Positions 25,237-38,700 of a stretch of 64,000 nt of DNA are shown in pieces. The stretch spans positions 10,126,001-10,190,000 of the forward strand of contig NC_092563.1 in the NCBI RefSeq assembly GCF_037975245.1, written 5' to 3'. The stretch is from Apostichopus japonicus. Taxonomy: Eukaryota; Echinodermata; Holothuroidea; Aspidochirotida; Stichopodidae. The translations under genes were made by a program, and so were the position numbers. Positions within the stretch are counted from its first letter, which is position 1; every line of letters begins with the position of its first letter. The notes beneath the pieces were generated by a model. That model had not been told where the DNA came from. It worked only from the letters and a program-made list of their open reading frames with translations, and searched no databases.

Positions 25237-27270
25237 TATATTACATTTTCTTGTTGTGCAGTTTCCTTCCAAATGATCTATCCTTTTCTCCCCCTAAAAA
25301 GTAAATTAAAAGCTGCCTCAGTTGTTGAAATGTTCCCAAGATATTTTCTGTATTGATAGAAATATCAGTTTTTGGTTCCAATGATAATTTGTAGTCATGC
25401 AGGTGGATGAGTGATGTGTTTGTGATGCGTTGCTTTTAAACTTGATATCTCAAGAAAGGAAGCTTGGACCAATTTCATATTAAAACGTTGTTGTGACATG
25501 TTGAGTTCAAGAATCAAGAGACTTATTGTTTTTGGTGGTCAAAGGTCATGTGTAGTCAGAATGTGAAACCCTTGCAAACCATATCTATATGCTGAGCACA
25601 AGAAGACAATAATTTTGGTCATCAGCTGCCGATGTGAGTATTAATTGTCACGTCTCAATACTCTTTGCTAATTGGTCTAATGCAAGCGGCAGCAACATTT
25701 TGGGATCGATTTAAAGCAAAAGAAGGTACACATTTTCATGCACTTAATCAACAGTCTTTCTCCAACATGGAGAAGATTGTAATGAACTTGGTTCCTTGCT
25801 GTGGAAATTTTCTCTTCAGGTAAGTGTGTGACTTGTCTTTCTCTTTTTTCTTAATAAGCTGTACAGGTTTTTCCTCACAGAAATTACTCATTCTCTGCAA
25901 TTGTGTTAACAAGGCAATGGTCATCTGATGTCAGTAGAATGTGATTTCAAATCATTGTGAACAACATGATATTATTAACTGGACTGGATTTTTTTTTCAT
26001 TTGAATATTCTTGTCAGAATCACTACATGAAATCATAACAAAAGGTGAAAGTATATTTCTGAACAAGAAATGCTGCTAGTGAATATTGTTTACTCTGTGA
26101 GCCTATAATATGCAGTTTTTAGTAGTTGTCACTGTTAAACATAGATTTCCCAAAATCGTGTAAAATAGATTTCAAAACAATTCAGAACTTTTGGTATTTA
26201 CTGTACATAAGTGCAGTGAATGTGTTTACATCTAGAGGCTCTCACACAGAGCAACAATTTGAGTTCCAGTGACCTCTCAAATGGAAAGTTTTAAAAAGCG
26301 CTACAAAAGATGTCAATGATGCCATCTGTGATCTTTCAAAGCAACGCTAGAGTCAATCAGACCCCCACCCCACCCCCATAATTAAAGTTGTGCCCCTCCC
26401 ATGAACAAATCCTACCCAAAGGAAGCTTGATGTTTATGCTGAAAACCTTTATACCTTGCCTTTTTCTGCTGTTCACTGTGACAGGACACAATAAAAAGAA
26501 CATAGCAATGATAAAATCTTGTTTGTTATCCTTTTCTTTGTGCTTTTCATTATTTTGCCTGTACCAAACAGTGTCCCTCTCCACCCCACCCTGACTGCAT
26601 GTAAGAGGGAACTAATGACACTGTTAAGGTTCATCACATACTACTAGTCAGAGCCTGACAATGTTCCACTCTCCCCCACCCCCCACCCCCATGTTTTCAT
26701 GTGGGACTTATTAATTGTGTATATAAATAATTTTTGACCTTTCACATGACATTTCCAGTCACAGGCCCTTTTAATTTTTTCCATTGTCTCATTTCTACTC
26801 AAACAAAGACCAGATGTAGGGTATGGTATGTAGTATAAGGCTTATACTACATGCCATCTCATTGGTGTTATTGTTATGTGTACTTACCCTGTATTGGTAA
26901 TGTTAATTATGACAAGAATGTTTGTTTTTATCGAGGTTGTAAAGGGGAATAGGACCAGGTAGTTACAAAATACCTGTACGTCACCCCTTCCCCGGCGCTC
27001 CTTATGTGAAACCAAACTTTTAATCTAAATGGATCTTTTAACACGTTCCATCATGTTTGAGCACTGAATTGCGTGATTTTTGTACTTGTCATTTGCATGC
27101 CTCAAAGCGATTTCCACGGGTACCTTGAACATGTACTCTTTGCGTGAGAGAACCGGCGAGAATATAATGGACAAAATATGGCTCAAGTTCTCGTTAAAAG
27201 TTAACAACTTCATATACTTTATATAACTTTACATTATTTACTATTATATAAATATAATTTACAATTTACT
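25237..27270. other. Non-coding stretch, nothing firmly recognised
   Basis: A weak exon-like run at about 25690-25818 is followed by a gtaagtgtg donor motif, but its peptide shows no known domain. Pyrimidine-rich CCCCAC tracts lie at 26360-26390 and 26675-26695. AT-rich from 27220. Confidence 0.4.
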
Positions 27271-27467
27271 AATTTATAATTTACTATTATAAAAAACTAT
27301 TATATAACTGTATATACTTTATATACTTGCTTCACTTACGCACTAAACTCGTCACTTTCCAAGCCCACAATATCATAGGTAGATTAATATTAAAATTCAA
27401 TAAGTATATCCTATCCCGACTACATGCAGTTGATAGTCTTGCCTGTACATGGCACTTAGTTGCGTAG
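27271..27467 (-). repeat. Inverted copy of the window's right end
   Basis: Reverse complement of 63799-64000 at high identity (a few substitutions and small indels, including the run of t at about 63971). The boundary tgcgtag at 27467 matches ctacgca at 63799. The family is unknown, and the match may continue beyond the window. Confidence 0.88.
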
Positions 27468-30400
27468 CATTTGAAAATAGTGGTACGGACATAAGGATTT
27501 TTGCTGCCTCGGGCATTCTTGCGGTATTCGCGGGAAATTTGATCTTCCGTAGCTATTGCCTATGCTCCATTCCTTTTCTATCCGACAGACGAAACTCGAT
27601 TTTGGTATTTAGGATGCCAAAATTTGAAATGCTCGAACGATTTAGTACGAAATTGCACCCTTAAAACGAAAAAATAGTCGTCTATAAAGCATTTTTCACG
27701 AAAACTTGTAATCCGGTTTACAATTCAAAACAGATATTCTTCACGGCAAACTTCCTCCCCATCTTTATTTTGGCTTGAATCTCGTCCGTTTCAACTTGGA
27801 CTGTACCATTATCTTTTGGTGTTGAGAATATACATTTTTATTAATTGAAATATGACAAAGCCATTGAAGAGATTGATATGATTCTAAGCTCCCCTTTTTT
27901 AATTATTAATAATGATTTTTAAGGGATTGACATTAATTTATGTAATGATTTAAACGCATTACAGTTAATAAAAGGATTATCTAAAAACCACTCTCCCCCA
28001 TCGTTTATCAACATCGAACATGCCAAAAGTAAATGTTACATCATATTGTACAGAACTTTCGTGCGTCAGCGGGGAAAATGTATAGAGCTAACTTGCGTTA
28101 GCAGAAATAGTGGAACCCATACCTATCCATGAATCATACCATACTGTACAACGATATACCCCTATCGTGATTTGCGAAGTGTGGCTCAAAGGCGAAAACT
28201 TCTATCATTTAATATATAACATAGGTGGATGCTTGATGTTGCATTTTTTCCTAAATTATCACAATAGGCTAGTTGTACAGAAACTTTGCTTGAACTAAGT
28301 CACTAGTAATATTATAGCATCAGCCATAGGTTTAATAATATGATGCTACAATAAGAGGGTTTGCTTGCTTAAATGATCCTATTATTATATACAGCAACAA
28401 TCATTTTATCCATACATCGCCCATCATGCATTTTTTCTTAAGGCCATCATCCCAGATATTCAATCTCACCACGACTGTACTGTAATAATGTCAAATAAAT
28501 ATGTAGAAATCAGCAATTGATTTTACTCAAAACTTATTCTTTGTTAGCAAGTGGGTTCACTGGATTTTTAAATGCCAGCTTGGGGAGGGGTATTGTTGCT
28601 TCTAGAAGGAGTGTTTTTTTTTTTTAATTATTTACTATTGTCTCCTAGGAAGCTTGTAGAAGTCGATTACTGGTACATCTGTAGTTTAAAGAAATGTTAT
28701 TTAAAGACTGATCTTTGTTATCAATGTATTTGATTAAACCGATCCAGTTTAATAAATGAGGCAATTTTCTTTACTGTTTATTTTTTAAGTCATTAAAGTT
28801 TGAAGGGTAAAAAAAAGAAAGAAGAAAAACGGTCAGTTGAAAAGCACCTGTAAACAGCGCCCGCATTCGTTCTCGGATATAGGGTCAAATCATATCCAGA
28901 GCGCCGTTTGAAGAAGACTGTATAACTATTTCAAGAAGAATCATGGGTTGAGCTTACTATGCTACTGTAATATTATAACGAGCCCACGACTTCGGCATGT
29001 AATGTTATAAAGGGACTCGCGAGATAGGGAGGTACTGGAGTATCTTGTGCCGTATTTGACGCTTCTTCAGGAGACGTCTCGAACGGGCGATAGAGGAAAA
29101 CACTGACAGTTCTCACAAAAACAAGTTGACAAGATAGGATTTGATTAGTGATTCGTTATAATTTCTTCTCTGTCAATTCTCTTCTCTCTAATTAAAGAAA
29201 TGATTAGTTTGCCGGCAAAATACAAAGATCTGACTCCGTCAATTACGCAACTCGAAGTCACGAACTTGCGGGACCATGCCGCTTTTAGAAAACACTCCAG
29301 CGAAAATCCCACTGCGCATAGTCAGAAGGCAGCTGATAACCTGCCCATCCTGCATTAACTAACGATATAAAAATCAGTGCATAAAGCACTGATCTTCCCT
29401 GATTGGTTGGGAGTTTGGAAGTCCACCCTTTTTGTGGAAATTACCCCATACCACGTGAGGAGAGCCTTCTCGAATGTTCCACAGATACATCGGATCTATT
29501 TTTGGGGAAAAGGCCCTGTACCATGATTCAATAAGATAGTTAAAACTTCTCGTGGGAAAACTGAATCCTCGACCCAGATAAATATTTAAAGGGCCTGTAC
29601 GGTCTCTCGATGGAGTGTTCCAGGAACATCAAAGAGGACAGTATTACTATTTCATAATACTACCAACCTTACGATGGATCCCATGCCACTGTTATTATGT
29701 AAATACCCAGTAAAAAAGAATGAAATGAAAAAATAAAATAATAATGAAAGTGCAGTTTTAACCAGGTTTTGGAGACGTCTCTCAAATGCTTCGGATTAAC
29801 AATACTTGTGGTTCGACTTTCCACGTGAAATTAGATGTATATGCAATGATAAAATTTACAGACTCGTTCAATATAAATAAATTACCTCATCTTCTTTGAT
29901 GTAGAGTTGTGTGTGCGTAAATTTCTGTTTATTCATGGTGTATATAAAACAACAACGTGAAGGAACGTGACGGAAATTTGAAAAAGGATGGGGCAATATT
30001 TCATGAGCTTGATTATCTGACATTTAGAAGAGCCGAATGCTATATTTTTAGTTGAAGTTTTCACAACCGTCTGGTACCACATTCGACCGTTAAAATCTTA
30101 CAGATAAATTCTTAATAATAATTTGTTACTTTATTCCACCAACATCTCACTAGGAATGTTGTTATTAGAATAAATCTTCGAAGATTTGCACAAAAAGCTT
30201 AAAACATTAGCATTACGTATGAAACACAATATTTCTTCTACATTGGTATCGCAGGAATTGTATGAATCGACAATTTGTTTAGATTGTCCTTCTATAAGTT
30301 GAGGGCGTCCTTGAATTATTTTACGTGAAATATAACATTGCTTGTTCGGTATGACGAGAAATGACTATACCCAAATGCTACAATTGCGGCTTTAATGGTT

Positions 30401-31090
30401 CGAATGTTTGTGAGAATGTGAGTTAGTGCAAGAACCTTTCATTCACACACTAGAATATGTCAGATTTATATGTACACTACATAACCACTAATTATGCGAA
30501 ACTTACGCATTCGAACCATGTGAATCGTTGAAGCTAACATTCTTTCGGTTTTCAACATGGATTAGTTATGTATAATGTTGTTTATTCACTTATATATGTA
30601 CTCCACACAATACCCTATAGATTAATATCATCATAACATACGTGGCCCGGCGTCCAGGCAGGTTCCTTGCAAGTTTGTATATTTGTCTGGAGTAAACTTA
30701 AGCAGAAATTGCCAGGAAATGGTAGACTTATCTTCTTTTTTATATGTTTATGTTGTTACGAGGGCCCATTGTAGCCTAACGCTGGTCACTGCTAGTGAGA
30801 AACCTAATGTTATAATGTGGAGAGTAATTGAAATTGCCTACGTGATAAATCAGTATTTGAGAAATTAGGTCGGGTTACCGTGTCACAATGTTATAATACA
30901 CGATTGTTCTGGTATATTCCTTATGATGACGCGCTGGTCTCGGGTTGACGTCGGTTTACGGGAGATCGCGTGTAGGCTGTACACATCTTCGTGGATTTTC
31001 TGGAATGTTTGCGAGCGATGCAAAGGACTTCCAAGAATAGAGAAACTGGGTCAGGTGTATCGAGAAAGATCTAGATGATTCTTGACATGG
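27468..31090. other. Non-coding stretch, nothing recognised
   Basis: Short ORFs only (27449-27664, 28110-28298, 30683-30868), none with a recognisable domain. A T-rich tract lies at 28614-28626. Confidence 0.4.
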
Positions 31091-31097
31091 CGAATAG

Positions 31098-31133
31098 TAT
31101 AAAAGCCCGCCCAGATCGGAGAGTTTCTCAGTT
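31098..31133 (+). promoter_or_regulatory. Core promoter: TATA box plus Initiator
   Basis: TATAAAAG lies at 31098-31105 in a GC-richer context. TCAGTT at 31128-31133 puts the Inr A (31130) 32 bases after the first T of the TATA box, close to ideal spacing. Downstream (31131-31650) is a GC-richer stretch with an 83-codon ORF (31336-31587) of unknown nature and a gtgagtaa donor-like site at about 31649. It could be the first exon of an unseen plus-strand gene or the promoter of an old LTR. No matching second LTR was found. Confidence 0.5.
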
Positions 31134-31785
31134 TCTGTACGAATACAAGCGACGACACATATTATATCATTCTTCTATATATCGTCAGTGCTCAACTACC
31201 AGTATTTTCTGAAGGATTGAGATATCGATACCAAGATTGATTCTACACTTCCATTCAGAAGTTTGAAGAGGACTTTACTGTGATACTACAGTTTTCAGTC
31301 GTTATTGCGGAGAAGGTGAAGAATTTCTGTCTCCGTTGAGGAAGTTCGTTACGCCAGGAGTTGGTGGCTATAAAGCTGATTTTGGACTGACTCTGGTAAT
31401 ATTTAGTCGGCGAGAAGTTCGACTTGTGCTTCACTCTATTGTGGCTGGAAGTCCGTCTTCTGTTTTGGAGCATCGCCGGAAAGAAGGTGACTGCTGTTTC
31501 TGGGATCGCGAGAAACTTCGTCGAGGACCAGTGAATTTCGCGGTACAACGGACCGAGAATCGTCGTCATCAAGGTCGTGGCCGCTGAGGGATATCGCCGT
31601 TGGAAGAGACCAGCGTGTTTTAAAGTGTATCCTATCTTGTTAAGTTTGTGAGTAATTTTCTATATATTTTTAATTACCACTTGTTGTTGTTGGTTCGAAA
31701 TCCATTGTTCAATATAGTTTACGTTTGATTTAAAATCTTTAAAAAATTAATTATCGAGACCTCTCGCATTCCAACGTAACAAAAT

Positions 31786-31844
31786 GTATACATATATAAT
31801 ATATATATATATGTGTATACATATATAATATATATATATATATG

Positions 31845-31907
<63 letters not shown>
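31786..31907. repeat. (AT)n microsatellite
   Basis: Long alternating ta tract, interrupted by tgtg and gata words. It lies at the 3' end of the minus-strand SINE. A second at tract lies at 32093-32116. ORFs here (for example 31747-31965 minus, poly I/Y) are artefacts. Confidence 0.9.
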
Positions 31908-31908
<1 letters not shown>

Positions 31909-32060
31909 ATTGAAATTATAGTGAGTTGTAAAATCCAGAACAGTGCAAAAACTTCCAGCCTCCACTGGGATTCGAGCCCGGACCTCCCGTTAACATGCGA
32001 ACACCTTAACCACTAGGCTATGGACGTTGATTGTATGTCCAGAGGTTCGAAACCGGTAAA
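31905..32060 (-). mobile_element. tRNA-derived SINE
   Basis: On the minus strand an A box (TAGCCTAGTGG, 32020-32010) and a B box (GGCTCGAATCC, 31978-31968) stand about 30 bases apart, as in tRNA genes, with GTTAAC at the anticodon position. The sequence does not fold into a clean cloverleaf. It is followed by an unrelated 50-bp tail and an (AT)n tract, which is typical of a SINE and not of a working tRNA. Confidence 0.65.
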
Positions 32061-32542
32061 GAAGGTCGTAATTCATATTACATTCACATTGTGTGTATAT
32101 ATATATATATATATATTCCCAGTTTGAGCATACCCCGCTATCATACCCCGTTTATATACCCCGTGATATATACCCCGTTGTATATCCGATGCAATGCTTG
32201 ATACACACAATAGTGTCTATAATATTATCAAACTTATCAAACTTAATGGGATCAGCATTTAGTCCTAGACTGAGGAGCTGACGTCATCAATAATTTAGTC
32301 TTAAAGGAGCATTCCAGAGATTCAGCATATGTTAATATCTTACAACCATAATATAACCAAAGCACAAGCACTCATTCGTTGTTGTTGTTGACTATGACAT
32401 ATCAAGATGATGAATTCTGTCATAAAGTCATCACTGAAAACATGTATTTAGTTCAGTGATACAGATGTCTAAAGAATATTAATCTTCTTTGCCTTAATAA
32501 TTGTGCTCGTTCTAAGAAGCTTCCATTATTGGTAGTTGAAAT

Positions 32543-32730
32543 TTAATAGTCCCACAAGAACCTTGTGTCGTTCAGTAATTCAGCTAGTTTGTGGTTCAAT
32601 GGTCGGTAGAAATCTTGAAGCATTTTCTTAGTATCTGGTCGTATTATACCTGCTCTTTTTTTCTTTTTCGTCTGTGCATTTTGAACCCCTCTGCTAACAA
32701 TCCGCTGTATTATTTCATCTGATGGCGTAT
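32543..32730 (-). CDS. Sulfotransferase last exon, with stop
   Basis: 188 bp. The acceptor is ttctctatag before 32730. Two bases complete an Asn codon split with the previous exon, followed by 61 codons and TAA at 32545-32543. It encodes TPSDEIIQR, a basic run (TKKKKRAG) and RPDTKKMLQDFYRPLNHKL, close to the end of CHST15-type enzymes, where L-x-DFY-RPFN is conserved. It ends in FLWDY. No clear AATAAA was seen just downstream. Confidence 0.82.
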
Positions 32731-35700
32731 CTATAGAGAATACGATGACAAAGTGCTATGAATCTGTTACGGTGTTAAATGAATGACATTTATTATTGTT
32801 ATAGCATATACGTTTAATTTGTCAGAAGGTGTGTAAACTGTTACTTACTTAAATTTAAAAATTCCGATAACATTTTGTACTGGTTCACGGAGTCACTCAT
32901 CCATTCGCTAAGCATCATTACGTGGATTTTTTCCCGACCATAGGCTTCTATCCAATCACGTAGAAAATAGTAATACATGCCCCTGAAGAGCTTCTGTAAA
33001 ATAAGAAAATGTTTTGTTGGTCACCGCATTGTATACACCTTTACATTACCAGCGACATGTATTCAACATTGAATTAGAAGGTTAATCATGTCTCCCTAAA
33101 AAGATAACCAAAACCCAGTTTCAATTAATAAACTTAGTTTCTACGTGATAGAGGCCATTTTGATGAACAACTGTGCAATACAAAATACAACCATATACTG
33201 CATTACATAGCACACAACACACATGCACCGGTATAAGAGGATATTATATTCGACAAACATATTATATAATGTATAGGCTGCATCTAAAACCAGATACTTT
33301 TTAAGAACAAGAGCCCAAGGGCACTGTGGTTCCTTGCTTGGGGTATATGACAATACGCATAATATTATCAAGCAAGATTGGGCTCAAATAGTCCAAGTGA
33401 TTGTGGTCCTACATGTTCCCATAAAGTAACCAACACTATAGCCAACACTTTTGTGATCACAAAATGTGATCAGATTTTTGATCAAAAGGCACTTTTGAGA
33501 TCAAAATATGGCGTCGAAAATGTAAGAAATATAAGAGACCTACAAGCGTGTCAACAGATATGATAACATTGGTGACCTCAGATGACATGACCTTTTAGTT
33601 TCAAAATGTTCCACCACCCCATTCACAACTTGTCCCAAAATATCAACCATGTCACACCTTGGCATTGAGATTTAATTGCATTAAATGTCAGAAAATTAAC
33701 TTTGAACTTGTATACATAACTTCACACACAAAGGTCACCCGGAGGTCAACCAATTGACATTTTTGATCGGTGAGACCTAAATAGAGCATGACTGTAAAAA
33801 TTCAAAAATTTTTTCTTTGCCTATTTTTCCCCCCAAAATACTACTTTTTTAACATTAGCTGACCTTTGGTGACGTTGGATCACATGATCATTAAGTTTGA
33901 AAATATTCCCCTATTGCATTTGCAACTTGTCCAAAAAAATCAACCTTGTCACACCTTGGCACTGGGAGTTATTGCATTAAATGTCTGAAAATTAACTTTG
34001 ACCTCATATAACTTCGCACACAAAGGTCACACGGGGGTCAACCCATTGACATTTATGATCAGAAGGTACCTTTGACATCTGAAAATAGCATCGAAACTGT
34101 AAAATTCCACAAAACACGAAAAGGTCACCAGAGGTCAAATTGAGGTCAGGGGTCATCCAGATGCGGGTCGACAAATGGATTACATTGAAGCAACTCCCAA
34201 CCCTAACGGACAATTTGTTCAAGTTATCGCAAAAATACTAGTTTTTTTATCATTAATTGACCTTTGGTGACCTTTTATCACATGACCGTTACGTTGGAAA
34301 ATATTCCTCTATACCATTTGCAACTACTCCAAAAATATCAAGCTTGTCACACCTTGGAACTGGGAGTTATTGCATTAAATGTCTGAAAATTAACTTTGAC
34401 CTCATATAACTTCGCACACGAAGGTCACACGGGGGTCAACCAATTGACATTTATGATCAGAAGGTACCTTTAACATCTGAAAATAGCATCGAAACTGTAA
34501 AATTCCACAAAACACGAAAAGGTCACCAGAGGTCAAATTGAGGTCAAGGGTCACCCAGATGCGGGTCGACAATTGGATTACATTGAAGCAACTCCCAACC
34601 CTAACGGACAATTTGTTTTCAAGTTATCGCAAAAATACTAGTTTTTTATCATTAATTGACCTTTGGTGACCTCGGATCACATGACCGTTAAGTTTGAAAA
34701 TATTCCTCTATACCATTTGCAACTTGTCTCAAAATATCAACTGTGTAACACCTTGGTACTGGGAGTTATTACACTAAATGTCTGAAAATTAACTTTGACC
34801 TCATATTACTTAACATACAAAGGTCACCTTGGGTCAACTTATTGACATTTTTGATTGATGAGACCTAAATTAGAGCATCAAACTATACAAATTCAAACAT
34901 TTTTTTCTTTGCCCATTTGCTATCCCCAAAATACTAGTTTTTTATCATTAATTGACCTTTGGTGACCTCGGATCATGTGACCGTTAAGTTTGAAAATATT
35001 CCCCTATACCATTTGCAACTTGTCCAAAAATATCAACCATGTCACACCTTGGCACTGGGAGTTGTTGCATTAAATGTCTGAAAATTAACTTTGACCTCGT
35101 ATAACTTCGCACACGAAGGTCACACGGGTGTCAACCAATTGACATTTTTGATCGGAAGGTACCTTTGATATCCAAATCTAGTATCAAAACCAAACATTTT
35201 CTTTTTTGCTCGTTTCCTCCCAAAATAAGCACATTTTTTCTTATGTGACCTTTGACCTTTTGACCTTGGTTTCAGATGTAGTTTAATCTCCTGATTCCAA
35301 AAAAAAAAACGACAAGCCTGTACAACCATCCTAATTCCGACCGAAAAACTTTGACCCCATATAACTTCGCACATAAAGGTCACACGGGGTCAACCTGATG
35401 ACATTTATGATCAGAAGGTACCTTTGACATCTGAAAATAGCATCAAAACTGCAAAAATCCACAAAAACATGTAAAGGTCACCAGAGGTCAAATTGAGGTC
35501 AAGGGTCAACCAGATGCGGGTCGACATAAGGATTACATTGAGGCAACTCCCAACCCTAACGGACAATTCGTTCTCAAGTTATCGCAAAAATACTAGTTTT
35601 TTATCATTAATTGACCTTTTGGTGACCTCGGATCACATGACCGTTAAGTTTGAAAATATTCCCCTAACCAGTTCACAACTTGTCCCAAAATATCAACCTT

Positions 35701-38700
35701 GTCGCACATTGGCACTGGGAGTTATTGCAGTTTTAATTTGTTCGGTTTTTGGACCATAACTGACCTTTGGTGACCTTTGTGGGCACCAAAAACAATAGGG
35801 CACACCTTCTCCATATGGCGGATCTATAGTCCAAGTTTGGCCTCAATCCAACATTCCCTTATTGAGATAGAACGTACCCAAGCAAGTGTCACAGACACAC
35901 ACACAGACATCCATACACACACGCCAACCTGACTGCATAGGTTCCTTTTGCTAAAGCAAGGAACCAAAAACTAGAATTTGCTCACCAACTAGCTGCAAAA
36001 CACTCCAAAGAGAGAGCACAACACAACAAACACGTATATGACTCCAAGGCTAAAGGAAATGAGCTTGAACCAGAAGACAGAGTATTAGTGAGGAATGTGC
36101 ACCTCAGAGGTAAACACAAGCTAGCTGATCGTTGGGGTCAAGAGGTTTACAAAGTTTTAAGGAGAGTTAACCCTGATATACCTGTGTATGTGGTAGAGCA
36201 AGAGCTTGGGAGAGGAAATAGGCGTACACTCCAGAGAAACCTATTGCTACCTATTCCAGAATCGATGAGTACATGTGATCCCCCAGAGACCCCAAAGAAA
36301 CCAGTCCCGAGACCAAGACAATGTTACCACGATAAACCCTTAGTTGACGTTACAGAGGATAGTGATACACATGATCAGTCATCCTGGTATGCAGTGGTAA
36401 CAAGGCCTGTACCAGCTAGAAGGTCAAGAGCTTGTTTAACCCCTGAGGAGGTTCCCACAATATTAAAGGAACAAGAAGTGACTACTCCGCATGCTACATT
36501 GGAAGAGGCGGAGCACAACGTTAGTTTGGAAGAGAGAAGAATCCCAGTGGAGCCAGAAGCTGTTACCCCACCGACAGAGACACCGCCTATACCGGCACCC
36601 CGATCCCCAAAGACTAAGACTAAGTCCACCCCAACAGGCCCTGTGCTGGGATCACGAGTACGGCATGCAGTACAACCAACTATACGATCGGCAAGATTGG
36701 CAGCACGACGCAAAGGTGTGTCACATGCTCACATAGCAAACCAATGTAAGGTTACTAGCCCCTCCTGGAAAGAGAAAACTAATTTTTTATTGTCATGTAG
36801 GGATCTGCCAAAAGAGTTTTCTAAGGCTAGTTGCTCTTTGGTAGCCAATGTTTAATTGTTGCAGATGAAACGATATGATCTGTTAGTATTTGTCTGTTAC
36901 AGTATGCTACACTGGAAACAGATCTGCAAAGACGTGTTGAGTCAATAACTTACAACTCATTACATTTATTTTCATATGATTACAAGGTCATATTTTGTTT
37001 TGTGTGTTGAAACCAATAGTAACAATTACTATTTTTTTTCTGACAAACTATTTGTGGTTGAGTTATCCACTTATATCTATTGTACATGATGTGAAGTAAG
37101 GAAACTAATTGTTTATATTTTTCTGTGAAATTTAACGAAGGAAACCTGTTCTCCTTGGTTGAAACAGTGAATGTTATGGTGGGATACAGTCCTATTAAGT
37201 GCAAGGATTATTAACATTTTGTCATATTGATTGCATTTTGCACAGTTTGCTCTCAAGATTGTCTATGAGTGTTATGAATTGATTTATTACCAACTAAAAA
37301 AAAAGAGTGTTTTATGCCACTAAGTGTTTTGAAAAAAAGTCACAGGTGGTGGTGACTTGTTTTAAGGTGAAATGTCAGGAGCCATTTCCAGAGGCAGGGG
37401 GAAAGTGTAACCAGAGCATAACCTGGTTAATGTTTTGCATAGTTATCAGTTTCTTTTATTTTCCACCTTTTGTTTCTATCCATTTAATCATTTTCTTTCA
37501 TTTTCTTATCTTTGTTTTTATTCATTTGATCATTTTCTTTTGTTTGTTTGTTTTTATTCATTTGACAATGAATAACCTTTACTTGGTAGATTTATGAGTT
37601 CCCTTAATTTTCACTTTTATTGCTAACTACTACATGGCAACAGTTAGTGGTAGGGTGGCCCTGTGTGACCTGTCTTTTTCTTAAGCTAAGTAATTGTTTT
37701 GCGTGGTCCTATTTTCTAGGAATATATGAGTTGCTCCAAGAGTCTATCCTTTTCAGAATTGTGGGTTAAATAGACAATTTTATAACTTTTGTTTGGTTAG
37801 ATAGGAATGTTTTGGTGATAGATGATTATTTTAAATGTACCAAAGGACACCATAAATTAAGTAATGTGTCTGGTAAATTATGTATTAAGTATTAATTGAC
37901 AGCTGGTTGGTCACTGGACCTCAGATACCAGGAAGTGGAGCGCAAGCTGGTCTAGAGTAGGAGGGGGGAAAGTTGAGACAAAGGCCAAATCATGAATATT
38001 CAATGAACCAAGCTTTGTGTTTAATTGGTTTAAGTTGGTCATGTGTAAGTTGCCTTGTACTATTATTATGGGATGAATTCTTATTATTATGGGATGTATT
38101 CTTATTATTATGGGATGAATTCTTATTATTATGGGATGTATTCTTATTATTATGGGATGGAGTGAATAAGGTAGCATGGTAGGGGGAAATTAAAGATGAA
38201 CGATAGTGATTTTTCACCATCGACGAAAAAATACGATTTTATTCAAGAGTATTCTAGTTGGTTTTCATTTTACACATGTGAAAATTCAAGTCAATCCGAT
38301 GTTGGGAAAGGCTTAAAAAAAATTCCTAAACTCGTTGATTTTTTAAACAAAAATTGGGCTTTTCGCGAAAAGCGATATGATGATCACGTGATCTACAGTG
38401 ACATGTGACGTCATTATGATGATAACAACGTGAGCTCGGCGTAGTGTACTTCAGCAGTGTGCACTTAGTGTGTAAGTTTAGTTGCAACCTACTCTAAATT
38501 GGACTCGACAAACAACGTAAACCACTAGCAAAATCCAAGAAATTGCGTTGTAGGGGGGATGCAACAGAACGAATGTGGACTCTACAATAAGTTTTTCAAT
38601 TTTCCAAGCGGAAAAAGTAGTGAGATATATCGGAAACTCTGGATACGATTTGTGAGGAGAACCAGGAAAGACTTCATCGCACCAGGAGTTTCTCATGGCA

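Larger units (their letters stand above)
33328..35965. repeat. 2.6-kb repeat with internal 300-400-bp units rich in AGGTCA half-sites
   Basis: Ends ggttccttgctt (33328-33339) and aagcaaggaacc (35954-35965) are perfect 12-bp complements. Inside, a unit starting near tgacctttggtgacc recurs at about 33862, 34257, 34656, 34952 and 35608. Short ORFs such as 34004-34222 and 34402-34611 are the same repeat in the minus frame. Three copies carry a clustered array of AGGTCA half-sites, listed separately. The family is unknown. The 3' end forms its own hairpin (ggttccttttgct / agcaaggaacc). Confidence 0.85.

Noticed and set aside
25690-25818. Possible exon followed by gtaagtgtg
   Set aside because: The peptide has no recognisable domain and no partner exon was found.
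31747-31965. Minus ORF rich in Ile and Tyr
   Set aside because: It is a translation of the (AT)n tract.
31985-32030. Functional tRNA-Asn
   Set aside because: The anticodon stem does not pair well and the sequence is followed by a SINE-like tail and an at tract.
34004-34611. Pair of near-identical minus ORFs (about 70 residues each)
   Set aside because: They arise from the internal units of the half-site-rich repeat.
37911-38220. ORFs encoding repeated HPIIIRI, LLLWDEF and HNNKNTS peptides
   Set aside because: All frames of a 21-bp tandem repeat; no coding signal.
38196-38408. 70-residue ORF beginning in the Kolobok TIR
   Set aside because: It starts within the terminal repeat and shows no domain; most likely chance.
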